From assembly GCA_020025955.1 (NCBI GenBank), contig JAHHRF010000003.1:1-64000 (forward strand): a DNA stretch of 64,000 nt, in the 5' to 3' direction. Within the stretch, counting starts at the first letter, position 1; each line of letters begins with the position of its first letter. Position numbers and translations under genes: made by a program. Of the stretch, positions 8,345-17,023 are shown piece by piece. This stretch comes from Sutterella sp. GTDB lineage: Bacteria > Pseudomonadota > Gammaproteobacteria > Burkholderiales > Burkholderiaceae_F. Under the pieces are notes generated by a model. That model was not told where the DNA came from. It saw only the letters and a program-made list of their open reading frames with translations, and searched no databases.

Positions 8345-8749
8345 TTAACGCACCACTAAAACAGGACGATCCGCTTCGTGAAGGACCTTTTGGGTTTCGC
8401 TACCCAAGAATAAAGACCCGAGGCTACTGAGCCCACGGCTACCCATCACGATAAAGGCAACGTCGTGCTGACGGGCGCAATCCAAAATCCCCTTGGAGAT
8501 GGATTCGGCATAGGCCACGGTTAATTCGCAGGGGACATTGCTCTCTTTACACTTGCGTTCAATGACGCTTAAGCGATCTCGAACGACGGGGTCAGCCAAG
8601 GGGGTTTCCCCTTCGGGCTTAGCGCCCGCCATGGCGGTCATACCCACCAATTCCGCTCCTAATTTCATCGAGAGCTCAACGGCCGCGTCAATGGCCTTTT
8701 CGCTTTGTGCCGAGCCATCAGTCGAAACCAGAATTTTTACGGTACCCAT
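8345..8749 (-). CDS. Universal stress protein (UspA family)
   Basis: Single-domain Usp of 134 residues, cytoplasmic. It has the N-terminal ILVSTDGSAQSEKAIDAAV strand-loop-helix and the C-terminal ATP-binding motif MGSRGLSSLGSLFLGSETQKVL (G-2x-G-9x-G-S pattern) at about 102-124. It is therefore likely an ATP-binding member rather than the UspA type that lacks the motif. The family helps in survival under starvation or stress; the exact role here is not known. It lies between the YggU gene and the ATP synthase terminator. Confidence 0.9.
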   Translation of the reverse strand: MGTVKILVSTDGSAQSEKAIDAAVELSMKLGAELVGMTAMAGAKPEGETPLADPVVRDRLSVIERKCKESNVPCELTVAYAESISKGILDCARQHDVAFIVMGSRGLSSLGSLFLGSETQKVLHEADRPVLVVR

Positions 8750-8872
8750 TACATCACTCCAGGTTGAAGGGGTTTTTCTAAAACGTATCTTTTAATAGTA
8801 CGCTTTTTTTTAAGAACCGACACCATCACGGCCTTTGACCCCGAGGCGAACGCCTTCCTTGAGGCCAGACGC

Positions 8873-8911
8873 AAAAAAAGACGGCACCCCTCATTGCTGA
8901 GAGATACCGTC
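8873..8911 (-). terminator. Terminator of the ATP synthase operon
   Basis: On the minus strand a GACGG-type stem of about 12 pairs with GAG/CTC at its tip is followed by seven T. It begins about 23 bases after the atpC stop. Confidence 0.85.
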
Positions 8912-8933
8912 CTTCTTCTGTTCAGGCGTCGTA

Positions 8934-9350
8934 TTAACGATGCTGACGAATTTTCTTGATCAAGGCAAGCTGAGCGGACAAAGCCGAGATTTCGGCTTCA
9001 ACCTTAGCGATCTCGAGGTCACCCTTGACCTGTTCACGCTGGCTCTTAGCCGCTTCGAGGGCTTCGACCGTACGCGCTTCGTCCAAGTCCTTGGTACGAA
9101 TTGCCGTATCAGCCAAGACCGTCACGACCGTGGGCTGAACTTCAAGCACGCCGCCAGCAACGAAGATCTCATCGATTTCGTCTTTGGCCTTGTGGATGCG
9201 AACAGTACCCGGACGGATCAAGGTAATCAAGGGTTCATGCCCGCGCAAGATCCCCAATTCGCCAGACACACCGGGCAGCGACACGAGTTCAGCGTCACCT
9301 TCGAAGATCTTCTCTTCGGCGCTAACGACGGAAACTTTGATAGTTGCCAT
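8934..9350 (-). CDS. atpC: ATP synthase F1 epsilon subunit
   Basis: Epsilon subunit of F1, part of the central stalk, which couples rotation and inhibits wasteful hydrolysis; 138 residues. The N-terminal beta-sandwich starts with VSVVSAEEKIFEGDAELVSLPGVSGELGIL, the family hallmark. The C-terminal part is the two-helix inhibitory segment (EAAKSQREQVKGDLEIAKVEAEISAL...). It is the last gene of the atp operon, 68 bases after atpD, with a strong hairpin in that gap and a terminator behind it. Confidence 0.97.
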   Translation of the reverse strand: MATIKVSVVSAEEKIFEGDAELVSLPGVSGELGILRGHEPLITLIRPGTVRIHKAKDEIDEIFVAGGVLEVQPTVVTVLADTAIRTKDLDEARTVEALEAAKSQREQVKGDLEIAKVEAEISALSAQLALIKKIRQHR

Positions 9351-9384
9351 TTGATTCTGCTCCGTAGTAGTCAGGCAGCTGTTT

Positions 9385-9408
9385 CTGAGGGCTTCGAGAA
9401 GCCCTCAG
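9385..9408 (-). other. Intercistronic hairpin between atpD and atpC
   Basis: A perfect inverted repeat CTGAGGGCTT ... AAGCCCTCAG with a four-base tip and no following T-run. It sits between the beta and epsilon genes, so an mRNA-stabilising or processing hairpin is more likely than a terminator. Confidence 0.6.
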
Positions 9409-9418
9409 AGGGACAAGC

Positions 9419-10822
9419 TTACTTGAGTTTCTTGGCCTTTTCGAAGGCTTCTTCGATCGGACCGACCATGTAGAACGCCTGTTCGGGCAATTCGTCACAT
9501 TCGCCGTCAACGATCATCTTGAAGCCGCGAATCGTGTCCTTCAAGGAGACGTACTTACCGGGGGCGCCGGTAAACACTTCTGCCACGTGGAACGGCTGGC
9601 TCAAGTAGTTCTGGATCTTACGGGCACGCATAACCGTCATCTTATCTTCGGGGGCGAGTTCGTCCATACCGAGAATAGCGATGATGTCACGCAATTCCTT
9701 GTAGCGCTGGAGCGTTTCCTGAACGCGGCGAGCCACCGTGTAGTGTTCTTCACCGATGATGTTCGGGTCGACCTGACGGCTCGTGGAGTCGAGCGGGTCA
9801 ACAGCCGGATAAATACCGAGAGCGGCAATATCACGGCTCAACACAACCGTAGCGTCCAAGTGACCGAAGGTCGTCGCAGGCGACGGGTCAGTCAAGTCGT
9901 CAGCCGGCACGTAAACGGCCTGGATAGACGTAATGGAACCGGTCTTCGTGGAAGCAATACGTTCCTGAAGCTTACCCATTTCTTCTGCCAACGTCGGCTG
10001 ATAGCCCACGGCAGACGGCATACGGCCGAGAAGTGCGGACACTTCCGTACCAGCCAAGGTGTAACGGTAGATGTTGTCAACGAACAAGAGGATGTCACGG
10101 CCTTCGTCACGGAAAGCTTCAGCCATCGTCAAGCCCGTCAAGGCCACGCGAAGACGGTTGCCCGGGGGTTCGTTCATCTGACCGAACACCATGGCGACCT
10201 TGTCGAGCACGTTGGAGTCATCCATTTCGTGGTAGAAGTCGTTACCTTCACGGGTACGTTCGCCCACGCCAGCAAACACGGAGTAACCACCGTACTGCTT
10301 AGCAATGTTGTTGATGAGCTCCATCATGTTCACGGTCTTGCCCACACCGGCACCACCGAACAAGCCGACCTTACCACCCTTAGCGAACGGGCAGATCAAG
10401 TCAATAACCTTAATGCCGGTTTCTAAGAGGTCGACGGACGGGGAGAGTTCGTCAAACTTGGGAGCTTCGCGGTGAATTTCACGCTTTTCTTCGGCGCCGA
10501 TTTCACCAGCGTCGTCGATCGGACGGCCCAAGACGTCCATAATGCGGCCGAGGGTCTTCGGACCAACAGGCACGGCAATACCGCGACCCGTAGCCTGAAC
10601 CTTCATGCCACGCTGAAGACCTTCAGAGGAGCCCATCGCAATGGTACGGACGACGCCGTCACCTAACTGCTGTTGCACTTCAAAGGTCAGGCCTTCTTCG
10701 GCCAGAGTGTTGCTTTCGCTCTTTTCGAGAACGAGAGCGTCGTATACCTTAGGCATAGCGTCACGGGGGAACTCGATGTCCACCACAGCGCCGATAACCT
10801 GAACGATTTGTCCGATACTCAT
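9419..10822 (-). CDS. atpD: ATP synthase F1 beta subunit
   Basis: Catalytic beta subunit of F1, 467 residues. Walker A is GGAGVGKTVNMMELI near 155, the catalytic region is VGERTREGNDFYHEM, and Walker B is ILLFVDNIYRYT. ALLGRMPSAVGYQPTLAEEMG and the DELSEED-loop equivalent (LGMDELAPEDKMTVMRARK, here DELAPED) are present. It lies between atpG and atpC; all subunit genes of the operon are intact. Confidence 0.99.
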   Translation of the reverse strand: MSIGQIVQVIGAVVDIEFPRDAMPKVYDALVLEKSESNTLAEEGLTFEVQQQLGDGVVRTIAMGSSEGLQRGMKVQATGRGIAVPVGPKTLGRIMDVLGRPIDDAGEIGAEEKREIHREAPKFDELSPSVDLLETGIKVIDLICPFAKGGKVGLFGGAGVGKTVNMMELINNIAKQYGGYSVFAGVGERTREGNDFYHEMDDSNVLDKVAMVFGQMNEPPGNRLRVALTGLTMAEAFRDEGRDILLFVDNIYRYTLAGTEVSALLGRMPSAVGYQPTLAEEMGKLQERIASTKTGSITSIQAVYVPADDLTDPSPATTFGHLDATVVLSRDIAALGIYPAVDPLDSTSRQVDPNIIGEEHYTVARRVQETLQRYKELRDIIAILGMDELAPEDKMTVMRARKIQNYLSQPFHVAEVFTGAPGKYVSLKDTIRGFKMIVDGECDELPEQAFYMVGPIEEAFEKAKKLK

Positions 10823-10849
10823 GGGTTTTCCTTAGTAATCGATACTTTA

Positions 10850-11737
10850 TTAAGACACTGCAGCGGCACCACCGACGATTTCGGTGATTTCCTTAGTAAT
10901 GCCGGCCTGACGAGTCTTGTTATAGACAAGCTGCAGCTCATTAATGAGCTTCTTGGCGTTGTCCGAAGCAGCCTTCATAGCGACCATACGGGCGCTCTGT
11001 TCGGAAGCCATGTTCTCTGCGACGGCCTGATAAATCAAACCTTCGACATAGCGCTTAAGCACTTCTTCGATGACCGTGTGAGCATCCGGTTCATAGAGGT
11101 AATCCCAGGAGTGGGACTTCTCAGCGGATTGCTCTTCGGAGCCACCGAGGGCATCAGCAGAGAGCGGGAGAATCTGTTCAACAACAGGTTCTTGCTTCAT
11201 GGCATTAACGAAGCGCGAATAGGCCAAATACACACGATCCACTTTGCCAGCGAGGTAAGCGTCGATCTGGGCGTTAATAGCACCCAAGAGCTTTTCAAGC
11301 TGGGGGCGGTCGCCGATCTGTACAGCTCGGCTGACCACAGGAACGTTCAAGCGCTGCAGGAAGCCGAAGCCCTTGTTACCAATCGCCGTGGCTTCAACCT
11401 TGAGGCCTTGGGCATCCCACTCCTTGATGTTCTGAAGAACGAGGCGTTGGATGTTGGTATTCAACGGGCCGGCCAACCCCTTGTCGGTCGTGACCATAAT
11501 GAGGCCGACCGTCTTGGCGTTGTCCTGCTGCGTCAGGAACGGATGCTTGTATTCGGAATTGGCTTTCGCCAAGTGAGCACAAATGGCGCGAATTTTCTCG
11601 CCATAAGGACGCACTGCAAACATCCGGTCCTGAGCCTTACGCATCTTCGAGGCCGCCACCATTTCCATCGCCTTGGTGATCTTGGACGTATTTTGTACGC
11701 TCTTGATCTTCCCGCGAATTTCCTTAGTACTAGGCAT
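10850..11737 (-). CDS. atpG: ATP synthase F1 gamma subunit
   Basis: Central rotor shaft, 295 residues. It has the N-terminal coiled-coil helix (EIRGKIKSVQNTSKITKAMEMVAASKMRKAQ), a Rossmann-like middle with TDKGLAGPLNTN, and the C-terminal helix SEQSARMVAMKAASDNAKKLI followed by YNKTRQAGITKEITEIVGGAAA. Length is typical. It lies 31 bases after atpA and 27 before atpD. Confidence 0.98.
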   Translation of the reverse strand: MPSTKEIRGKIKSVQNTSKITKAMEMVAASKMRKAQDRMFAVRPYGEKIRAICAHLAKANSEYKHPFLTQQDNAKTVGLIMVTTDKGLAGPLNTNIQRLVLQNIKEWDAQGLKVEATAIGNKGFGFLQRLNVPVVSRAVQIGDRPQLEKLLGAINAQIDAYLAGKVDRVYLAYSRFVNAMKQEPVVEQILPLSADALGGSEEQSAEKSHSWDYLYEPDAHTVIEEVLKRYVEGLIYQAVAENMASEQSARMVAMKAASDNAKKLINELQLVYNKTRQAGITKEITEIVGGAAAVS

Positions 11738-11768
11738 AGGTTTTGGATCCTCTTGGATTCGTTATTGC

Positions 11769-13310
11769 TTAGTAAGCACCGGTCTTCAAGAAGGACTCGA
11801 TGGCGGACTTCAAAGTAGCTTCGTCTTCCTTGACGAGTTCCTTCTTCGTCTCGATCGAATCGATCAAGTCGGCGTGGTGCATCTTGAGGTACTCACGCAT
11901 GCCGCGTTCAACACGCAAGGCGTCAGCCACGGTCACGCCGTCATAGGCGCCCATGTTGACTGCGTAGAGCACAAGCGCTTGTTCCCAAACCTGCAACGGC
12001 TGGTACTGGGGCTGCTTCATGAGTTCGGTCACGACACGACCGCGATCGAGCTGCTTACGGGTCACTTCGTCAAGGTCGGAAGCGAACTGAGCGAAGGCAG
12101 CGAGTTCACGGTACTGGGCCAAAGCGAGACGGACACCGCCGCCCAACTTCTTGATGACCTTCGTCTGGGCTGCACCACCCACGCGGGACACGGAGATCCC
12201 CGGGTTGATAGCAGGACGGATACCGGCGTTGAACAAGTCGGTTTCCAAGAAGATCTGGCCGTCGGTAATAGAAATCACGTTCGTCGGCACGAAGGCGGTC
12301 ACGTCACCAGCCTGGGTTTCAATGATCGGCAAAGCGGTCATGGAACCGGTACGGCCCTTAACTTCACCCTTCGTGAAACGTTCGACATAGTCGGGGTTCA
12401 CACGAGCGGCGCGTTCGAGCAAGCGGCTGTGGAGGTAGAAAACGTCACCAGGATAGGCTTCACGGCCCGGCGGACGGCGGAGCAACAAGGAGATCTGACG
12501 ATAAGCCCAAGCCTGCTTGGTCAAGTCGTCATAAACGATCAAGGAGTCTTCACCGCGGTCGCGGAAGAATTCACCCATCGTGGCACCAGCGTACGGGGCG
12601 AGGTACTGCATAGCAGCAGACTCGGAAGCCGTAGCGGCCACAACGATGGTGTAGTCCATGGCGCCATTTTCTTCGAGCTTACGAACCACGTTAGCGATCG
12701 TGGAGGCCTTCTGACCGATAGCCACGTAAACGCAGATGAGGTCCTTGCCCTTCTGGTTAATGATCGTGTCGATAGCGACAGCGGTCTTACCCGTCTGGCG
12801 GTCACCAATGATCAACTCACGCTGACCACGGCCAACCGGAACCATGGAGTCGATAGCCTTAATACCCGTCTGAACCGGCTGGCTCACGGACTGACGATCG
12901 ATCACGCCCGGGGCAACCTTTTCGACGACGTCGAATTCTTTGGCTTCGATCGGGCCCTTGCCATCGATCGGCTGACCGAGAGCATTGACCACACGACCGA
13001 TCAATTCACGGCCAACCGGCACGGAGAGAATGCGGCCGGTCGTCTTAACGAGGTCGCCTTCAGAAATGTGCGTGTAGTCGCCGAGAATAACGGCACCAAC
13101 GGAGTCGCGTTCAAGGTTGAGCGCCAAACCATAGGTGTTGTTGGGGAATTCCAACATTTCGCCCTGCATCACGTCAGAAAGACCGTGAACACGGCAGATA
13201 CCGTCGGTCACGGACACGACAGTACCTTGAGTGCGAAGATCAGCGGAAACGCCGAGGCCTTCGATACGCTTCTTCAGCAGTTCGCTGATTTCACTGGGAT
13301 TGAGTTGCAT
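11769..13310 (-). CDS. atpA: ATP synthase F1 alpha subunit
   Basis: Non-catalytic nucleotide-binding alpha subunit, 513 residues (E. coli 513). The start MQLNPSEISELLKKRIE is canonical. Walker A GDRQTGKTAVAIDTIINQKG is near 169-188, and LRRPPGREAYPGDVFYLHSRLLERAA and the IRPAINPGISVSRVGGAAQ signature follow. It begins 17 bases after the atpH stop. Confidence 0.99.
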   Translation of the reverse strand: MQLNPSEISELLKKRIEGLGVSADLRTQGTVVSVTDGICRVHGLSDVMQGEMLEFPNNTYGLALNLERDSVGAVILGDYTHISEGDLVKTTGRILSVPVGRELIGRVVNALGQPIDGKGPIEAKEFDVVEKVAPGVIDRQSVSQPVQTGIKAIDSMVPVGRGQRELIIGDRQTGKTAVAIDTIINQKGKDLICVYVAIGQKASTIANVVRKLEENGAMDYTIVVAATASESAAMQYLAPYAGATMGEFFRDRGEDSLIVYDDLTKQAWAYRQISLLLRRPPGREAYPGDVFYLHSRLLERAARVNPDYVERFTKGEVKGRTGSMTALPIIETQAGDVTAFVPTNVISITDGQIFLETDLFNAGIRPAINPGISVSRVGGAAQTKVIKKLGGGVRLALAQYRELAAFAQFASDLDEVTRKQLDRGRVVTELMKQPQYQPLQVWEQALVLYAVNMGAYDGVTVADALRVERGMREYLKMHHADLIDSIETKKELVKEDEATLKSAIESFLKTGAY

Positions 13311-13327
13311 CTTACTGCTCCGAATTT

Positions 13328-13879
13328 TTAAGCGGTGAGCGTCGTCTTCATCTGGGCGAGACGAGTGCGAATGGACGCGTCCAAAAGTTGGTCACCGACG
13401 CGAACGGTTAAACCACCGATCAAGTCTTTGTTAATCGTGACCACCGGGCTGAGTTTCATGCCCGGGAACTTCTGCGCGAGTTTAACCATCAAGTCTTCGA
13501 GTTCTGCATCAGAGAGCTCGAAAGCCGTCTCGACGTAGGCGTCAGCGACGCCTTCAGACGCATTCTTCAATTCACGAAACTGCGTGGCGATTTCCGATAC
13601 AGCTTCAAGACGATCATTTTCGATGATCACGCGCAAGAGCTTCGAAACCTCAGGCGAAGAGAGTTCACCGCACGTTTCCGCGATCAGATCAAAGAGTTGA
13701 TCATCCGTCAGCTTAGGATCGCCGACCAGTGTGGCGACTTGAGGATCGCAAGCGACAGATGCCACAGCATCAAGGCACTCGAGAGCCTTCGCCACGTCTT
13801 CAGCGCCGGCCTTACGGTCAGTCAATGCCTCAAAGAGGCCGTGAGCGTAGGGGCGCGCAATCGTCGAAAGTTCAGCCAT
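13328..13879 (-). CDS. atpH: ATP synthase F1 delta subunit
   Basis: Peripheral-stalk delta subunit that ties the b dimer to the top of F1, 183 residues. It starts with ELSTIARPYAHGLFEALTD, the usual N-terminal helix bundle, and ends with the family signature VTINKDLIGGLTVRVGDQLLDASIRTRLAQM. It follows atpF by 2 bases, which suggests translational coupling. Confidence 0.97.
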   Translation of the reverse strand: MAELSTIARPYAHGLFEALTDRKAGAEDVAKALECLDAVASVACDPQVATLVGDPKLTDDQLFDLIAETCGELSSPEVSKLLRVIIENDRLEAVSEIATQFRELKNASEGVADAYVETAFELSDAELEDLMVKLAQKFPGMKLSPVVTINKDLIGGLTVRVGDQLLDASIRTRLAQMKTTLTA

Positions 13880-13881
13880 AG

Positions 13882-14352
13882 TTAGAGCTTCGCCTTCAGT
13901 TGTTCAAGCATTTGAGCGTGAACAGACTTATCAACTTCGCGAGCCAGAATCTGTTCAGCACCAGCAACGGCTAATTCGGCCACATCCTTACGGAGGGCTT
14001 CACGAGCACGCTGGACTTCCTGAGCAGCTTCCTGACGAGCGGTTTCAAGAATGCGATCAGCTTCGACTTGGGCTTGAGCTTTAGCTTCTTCCACGATGGT
14101 CTGAGCACGCTTTTCGCCGTCAGCCACAATCGTAGAAGCACGCGAACGAGCATCGGCTTCGATAGCCTTGCCCTGTTCGTTAGCCACTGCTAAAGCCTTC
14201 TCACCGCGGGTTGCAGCGATAAGACCGTCAGAGATCTTCTTTTGGCGCTCTTCGATCGCACGGATCAAAGGCGGCCAGATGTACTTCATCGTAATAAGAG
14301 CACCGATGAAGAACACGAGCATCTGAATAAACAGAGAGGCATTAATGTTCAT
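13882..14352 (-). CDS. atpF: ATP synthase F0 b subunit
   Basis: Peripheral-stalk b subunit, 156 residues. One N-terminal membrane helix (LFIQMLVFFIGALITMKYIWPPLIRAIEERQKKISDGL, residues 6-44) is followed by a long charged coiled coil rich in Ala, Glu, Lys and Arg. It is homodimeric in this class, since only one b gene is present. The gap to atpE holds a stable hairpin. Confidence 0.97.
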   Translation of the reverse strand: MNINASLFIQMLVFFIGALITMKYIWPPLIRAIEERQKKISDGLIAATRGEKALAVANEQGKAIEADARSRASTIVADGEKRAQTIVEEAKAQAQVEADRILETARQEAAQEVQRAREALRKDVAELAVAGAEQILAREVDKSVHAQMLEQLKAKL

Positions 14353-14368
14353 TGTTGAACCCCGTTAG

Positions 14369-14414
14369 GCCGACGGCGGTCATACCAGACATCTGTCCGT
14401 ACAACGCCATCGGC
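14369..14414 (-). other. Intercistronic hairpin between atpE and atpF
   Basis: A 10-bp stem (GCCGATGGCG / CGCCGTCGGC on the minus strand, one G-U pair) holds an inner GAC...GTC stem. No T-run follows. Its position right after atpE, whose product is needed in about ten copies per enzyme, suggests 3' protection or processing of an atpE-containing mRNA. Confidence 0.55.
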
Positions 14415-14460
14415 ATCGTCATTGAAAGAAAAGACGTTCTAATTTCTTCAACTAGCCGAA

Positions 14461-14700
14461 TTAGGCGAACGGGTTGGCAAAAGCGAACATCATGGCGATA
14501 CCGACACCGATAAGGAAGGCAGCGTCGATAAGACCAGCAAGAAGGAACATCTTCGTCTGGAGCGGTTCCATCAATTCGGGCTGGCGAGCAGCGGATTCAA
14601 GGTACTTGGAACCCATGATGCCGATACCGATACAGGCACCGAGAGCGCCGAAAGCGATAATGAAGCCACAAGCAAGAGCGACGTAAGCGACGTTGGTCAT
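14461..14700 (-). CDS. atpE: ATP synthase F0 c subunit
   Basis: Rotor-ring proteolipid, 79 residues, two membrane helices around the polar RQPE loop (SAARQPELMEPLQTK). The ion-binding carboxylate is the Asp in GLIDAAFLIGVGIAMM. The Glu, Ser and Gln pattern of sodium-driven rings is absent, so a proton-driven enzyme is expected. It has long spacers on both sides (54 bases to atpB, 108 to atpF), unlike the rest of the operon, which fits its need for high expression. Confidence 0.98.
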   Translation of the reverse strand: MTNVAYVALACGFIIAFGALGACIGIGIMGSKYLESAARQPELMEPLQTKMFLLAGLIDAAFLIGVGIAMMFAFANPFA

Positions 14701-14754
14701 TTTTAAAAAACTCCTAATGGATATAAAGGGAGTAGAGGAAGAAAAATTGGCTGG

Positions 14755-15588
14755 TTAGTGACTGCTATGAGCTTGACCGATGTAGACAAGCGTCAACATC
14801 ATGAAAATAAAGCCCTGAAGCAGAATAATCAGCACGTGGAAAAGCCACCAAGCCAAGCCAGCTAAGACCTGACCGATGCCTGCGCCTACAGCTCCAACAG
14901 GACCGAGTTCGAGCATGAACCCACCGAGAAGCGCAAGCAAGAAAAAGATAAGTTCACCGGCGTACATGTTCCCGAAAAGTCGCATGCCGAGGGAGACGAA
15001 CTTAGCAATGTACTCAATGACATTCAACAAGAAGTTGAAGACCCACACAGCCGGATGGTTGCCGAAGGGGGCCGTGAACAATTCGTGCACGAAACCACCA
15101 AGGCCCTTGATCTTGAGGCTGTAGTAGAAGAGCAGGATGAGAACACCAAGCGACATACCGAGGGCGCCGTTAAGGTCAGCCGTCGGAAGCGGACGCAGAT
15201 ATTCCACACCACCCATATGAGCAATCACAGGGAAGAGGTCCACCGGAACCAAGTCGATGGCATTCATCAACACAATCCAGCAGAACACCGTCAACGCGAG
15301 CGGCGCAACAAACGTGATGTCGCCATGAACGATGGTTTTGGCCTGGTTATGGACCATTTCCACCAACATTTCGACAGCACATTGGAACTTGCCCGGAACC
15401 CCGGACGTTGCCTTTTTGGCCGCACTACGCAAGAGGAACAACGCCAACACCATCATCAAAATAGAGAAGAAGAGGGTGTCGTAGTTGAGCACGGAGAAAT
15501 CAACGATCGTGTCCATCTTCGTAGATTGAAGATGGGCCATATGATGTTTGATGTAATCAGGGGCGGAAAGTAACCCGTCGTGAGACAT
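14755..15588 (-). CDS. atpB: ATP synthase F0 a subunit
   Basis: Stator channel subunit of F0 with five to six membrane helices, 277 residues. The essential Arg lies in SLGMRLFGNMYAGELIFFLLALLGG near residue 200. The N-terminus carries PDYIKHHMAHLQ, typical of proteobacterial a subunits. It begins 11 bases after the atpI stop. Confidence 0.98.
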   Translation of the reverse strand: MSHDGLLSAPDYIKHHMAHLQSTKMDTIVDFSVLNYDTLFFSILMMVLALFLLRSAAKKATSGVPGKFQCAVEMLVEMVHNQAKTIVHGDITFVAPLALTVFCWIVLMNAIDLVPVDLFPVIAHMGGVEYLRPLPTADLNGALGMSLGVLILLFYYSLKIKGLGGFVHELFTAPFGNHPAVWVFNFLLNVIEYIAKFVSLGMRLFGNMYAGELIFFLLALLGGFMLELGPVGAVGAGIGQVLAGLAWWLFHVLIILLQGFIFMMLTLVYIGQAHSSH

Positions 15589-15599
15589 GGAGTTGATCC

Positions 15600-15962
15600 T
15601 TAGTTTCTCTTGAACAGAACGAGTAAATAACTATTAGCCAGCGTTATCAAAGTCAAGATAAACACTGACCACCGAAGGTTTTCGTAGTAGTTAACGATCA
15701 ACACCAAACCGATGACAATCATCAACACCTTTACAAACTCACCGATCAAGATGGCTGAGGAGCCAAGTCGATCCCGCACTATGCTTGTTTTCGGCATTAA
15801 AAAAATCGCTAAAAGCGATGTTGGAAGGGCATACGCCAAACCAGTGAATAAAGCCGTCCATGCCCCGTCTGACCCTACGAAAAAAGCCGAGCCGGCGCAC
15901 AAAATTAAAACAAGAACATACTGCGTTATGAGAACGCGAATGATACCAGAAATGCCAAACAT
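15600..15962 (-). CDS. atpI: ATP synthase-associated protein AtpI
   Basis: Small four-helix inner-membrane protein (120 residues) encoded first in the atp operon. It is thought to help c-ring assembly or magnesium handling and is not part of the finished enzyme. The pattern GLAYALPTSLLAIFLMPK and the position before atpB fit the family. Confidence 0.85.
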   Translation of the reverse strand: MFGISGIIRVLITQYVLVLILCAGSAFFVGSDGAWTALFTGLAYALPTSLLAIFLMPKTSIVRDRLGSSAILIGEFVKVLMIVIGLVLIVNYYENLRWSVFILTLITLANSYLLVLFKRN

Positions 15963-16079
15963 ACTTCTAGGGATAGCTTGACCTTTCGGTTACAAGCATT
16001 TTAATTTGTTGAAAGTTTTTGACACAATTAACCAAGATAACCAAAAAAACTACCTCATTAGGGTTATTGCGTAATAAAC

Positions 16080-16130
16080 TTTGCCTATTGTCGTTAAGAT
16101 TTTACGAACAGTTTGCCTACTGTCGTTTAG
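16080..16130. repeat. Two 19-bp direct repeats upstream of the atp operon
   Basis: TTTGCCTATTGTCGTTAAG at 16080-16098 and TTTGCCTACTGTCGTTTAG at 16112-16130 share 17 of 19 bases and start 32 bp apart (three helical turns). They lie in the AT-rich gap between the parB stop and atpI, about 120-165 bases before the atpI start. A regulator-binding pair for the atp promoter is plausible. Confidence 0.5.
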
Positions 16131-16141
16131 TCATTTTTGAC

Positions 16142-17008
16142 TCATTTTTGGATGTGACCCACGATCCCTTCGAGCTGGTCTAAGCTTGAAAATTCAATGA
16201 CTAAGCGTCCCTTGCCTTTTTTGTTGGCGGAGAGTTTCACCACTGCCCCCAGGGTATCCGACAGCGTTTCCTCTAAACGGATAGCGTCGCGTGAGCGCTC
16301 TTCTCGACGTACCCCTTGCGTACCCCCTTTGACTAATCGCTTCACTAACTCTTCCGTTTGTCGAACCGATAAGCCTTTTAAGGCGACTTCTTTGGCGGCA
16401 GCAACCTGCTCAGCGCCTTTTAAGCCCAGCAACGCACGGGCGTGCCCCATCGTGAGGAGGTTCTCCACCACCATGGTTTTCACCTCAGGCGTCAAATCCA
16501 ATAAACGTAACGCATTGGTGGTGGCCGTACGGGAGCGACCAATGGCGGTGGCAGCGGCCTCATGGGTGTAACCAAATTCTTCGATTAAGCGGGCAATCCC
16601 CATGGCTTCATCGATGGGGTTTAAGTCTTCACGCTGCAAGTTTTCGATCAAGGCGACCGCTAAAGTTTTCTTGTCATCGAAATCGCGAATTAAGACCGTA
16701 GCCGTTTCATGACCCAACTTCATCAACGCGCGGAAACGACGTTCCCCGGCGATGATTTCGTAGCCCCCTTCCCAGGAATCCTCACGCACGACAATGGGGC
16801 TAATGAGGCCTTGTTCACGAATGGACTCAGCGAGCTCCGAGAGCGCCGCCTCGTCCATCTGGTGGCGCGGCTGATAGCGCCCAGGGTGGAGTTCAGACAA
16901 GCGGACTTCTTTTAAGGCCGACGCCGGCACGTCATCAAAGGTGAGCGTTTCATCGCTTAACAACGCATCGAGCCCACGCCCCAAGCCTTTTAATTTGGTC
17001 TTTTTCAT
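16142..17008 (-). CDS. parB: Chromosome partition protein ParB
   Basis: CTPase and parS-binding clamp for origin segregation, 288 residues. The N-terminal ParA-activating tail is KLKGLGRGLDALL. The ParB/Srx CTP-binding domain contains the GERRFRA motif (EIIAGERRFRALMKLG) at about 86-101. The helix-turn-helix region follows (YTHEAAATAIGRSRTATTNALRLLDL), then the C-terminal dimerisation segment. It lies 15 bases after parA. No clear parS 16-mer was noticed in the window. Confidence 0.96.
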   Translation of the reverse strand: MKKTKLKGLGRGLDALLSDETLTFDDVPASALKEVRLSELHPGRYQPRHQMDEAALSELAESIREQGLISPIVVREDSWEGGYEIIAGERRFRALMKLGHETATVLIRDFDDKKTLAVALIENLQREDLNPIDEAMGIARLIEEFGYTHEAAATAIGRSRTATTNALRLLDLTPEVKTMVVENLLTMGHARALLGLKGAEQVAAAKEVALKGLSVRQTEELVKRLVKGGTQGVRREERSRDAIRLEETLSDTLGAVVKLSANKKGKGRLVIEFSSLDQLEGIVGHIQK

Positions 17009-17023
17009 GGTGGAGAGTTCCCT

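Noticed and set aside
11673..13331. A 552-codon open frame on the plus strand across atpA
   Set aside because: It is exactly antisense to atpA, which is certain from its motifs. Antisense frames stay open because of the codon bias. The same holds for the frames opposite atpD and atpG (9587-10426, 10673-11818).
14461..14700. Sodium-driven ATP synthase
   Set aside because: The c subunit has Asp as ion carboxylate and lacks the Gln/Glu/Ser sodium pattern, so a proton-driven enzyme is expected.
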